Assembly (NCBI GenBank): GCA_945283395.1
Contig: CALYQH010000087.1
Location: 1-5,984, forward strand
DNA from: an uncultured Ventosimonas sp.
Lineage (GTDB): Bacteria; Pseudomonadota; Gammaproteobacteria; Pseudomonadales; Pseudomonadaceae
DNA length: 5,984 bases
Reading direction: 5' to 3'
The translations under genes were made by a program, and so were the position numbers. Below, piece after piece: positions 5,671-5,984 of this stretch. The stretch's first letter is position 1, and the number at the start of each line of letters is the position of its first letter. Below the pieces are notes generated by a model. The model was not told the origin of the DNA, ran no database searches, and saw only the letters and a program-made list of their open reading frames with translations.

Positions 5671-5984
5671 TCAACTTAAGGACTGCTTGAGCAGCTCTTT
5701 CAGAAGCGTTTTGGCGTAATGCTAAATGGATAGTTTTAAAATTATCGGTTTGCTCTTTGGTTTGTCCATCAAGTAAAGGTTTTAAAGCAGCAAATAACTT
5801 ACTAGGATCAGCCTGCAGTTGAATCAACTCAGGTACTAATAAACGACCGGCCAAAATATTAGGCAACGAAATATAAGGCGTTTTAACTAACCGCTTAGCT
5901 ATTTGATAAGTTAATGGGGCTATTTTATAAGCTACTACCATAGGGCGTTCATACAAGAGTGCCTCTAACGTAGCCGTACCAGAG
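5660..5984 (-). CDS. lpxB: Lipid A disaccharide synthase LpxB (C-terminal part)
   Basis: Only about the last 107 residues are present; the gene continues beyond the right edge and the true start is outside. LpxB is a GT-B fold, membrane-associated glycosyltransferase that joins UDP-2,3-diacylglucosamine and lipid X to form the lipid A disaccharide core. The visible part starts with [20 protein letters not shown], the conserved nucleotide-sugar binding region of the C-terminal domain. It continues with [19 protein letters not shown] and [14 protein letters not shown], then ends in the usual basic/Ala-rich tail ([13 protein letters not shown]). All align by eye with E. coli LpxB. Translation must run through from upstream; the TTG at 5956 is an internal Leu codon, not a start. 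It converges on tcdA with an 11-base coding overlap. In most relatives lpxB precedes rnhB on the same strand. Confidence 0.95.
   Translation of the reverse strand, partial: SGTATLEALLYERPMVVAYKIAPLTYQIAKRLVKTPYISLPNILAGRLLVPELIQLQADPSKLFAALKPLLDGQTKEQTDNFKTIHLALRQNASERAAQAVLKLIKS

Noticed and set aside
5957..5984. TTG at 5956 as a start codon for a short LpxB-like protein
   Set aside because: The frame stays open to the window edge and the upstream residues SGTATLEAL match LpxB, so the gene is simply cut by the window.

Overview
The window is a stretch of AT-rich chromosome from a gammaproteobacterium. It carries ordinary housekeeping genes and shows no sign of a phage, transposon, CRISPR array, tRNA or rRNA gene. 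The divergent darP(yjgA)/pmbA pair is a classic gammaproteobacterial arrangement. From memory of the families, the TcdA protein looks closest to the Pseudomonas type, while GstA and MenA also resemble the enterobacterial proteins. Together with the low GC, this would fit a host-associated, AT-drifted Pseudomonadales lineage (an Entomomonas-like gut bacterium is one guess) or an Orbales-like one. That assignment is inference and is weak.

Layout from left to right. darP (−, ribosome maturation factor, complete) is divergent from pmbA/tldE (+, subunit of the TldD/TldE protease), with an 83-base gap that holds a short inverted repeat. pmbA converges on gstA (−, beta-class-like glutathione S-transferase). 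A strong, roughly symmetric hairpin between them can end transcription from both sides. A 305-base AT-rich gap then separates gstA from menA (−, 1,4-dihydroxy-2-naphthoate polyprenyltransferase). It contains a near-perfect palindrome and a weak hairpin just after menA. menA is divergent from rnhB (+, RNase HII) across a 338-base AT-rich spacer. That spacer holds an imperfect 26-bp palindrome near menA, a 15-bp direct repeat, and a clear extended −10 promoter for rnhB.

rnhB and tcdA (+, tRNA ct6A37 cyclase) form a tightly coupled pair joined by a TAATG overlap. tcdA runs tail-to-tail into lpxB (−, lipid A disaccharide synthase), and the two coding regions overlap by 11 bases. Only the C-terminal part of lpxB is inside the window.

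Functionally the genes are mostly independent: ribosome assembly, peptide processing, glutathione-dependent detoxification, menaquinone synthesis, RNA/DNA hybrid repair, tRNA modification and lipid A synthesis. I did not find an undescribed biological system. The points most worth a second look are the rearranged rnhB/lpxB neighbourhood with its overlapping convergent ends, menA standing alone away from other men genes, and the palindromes in the two long intergenic regions.
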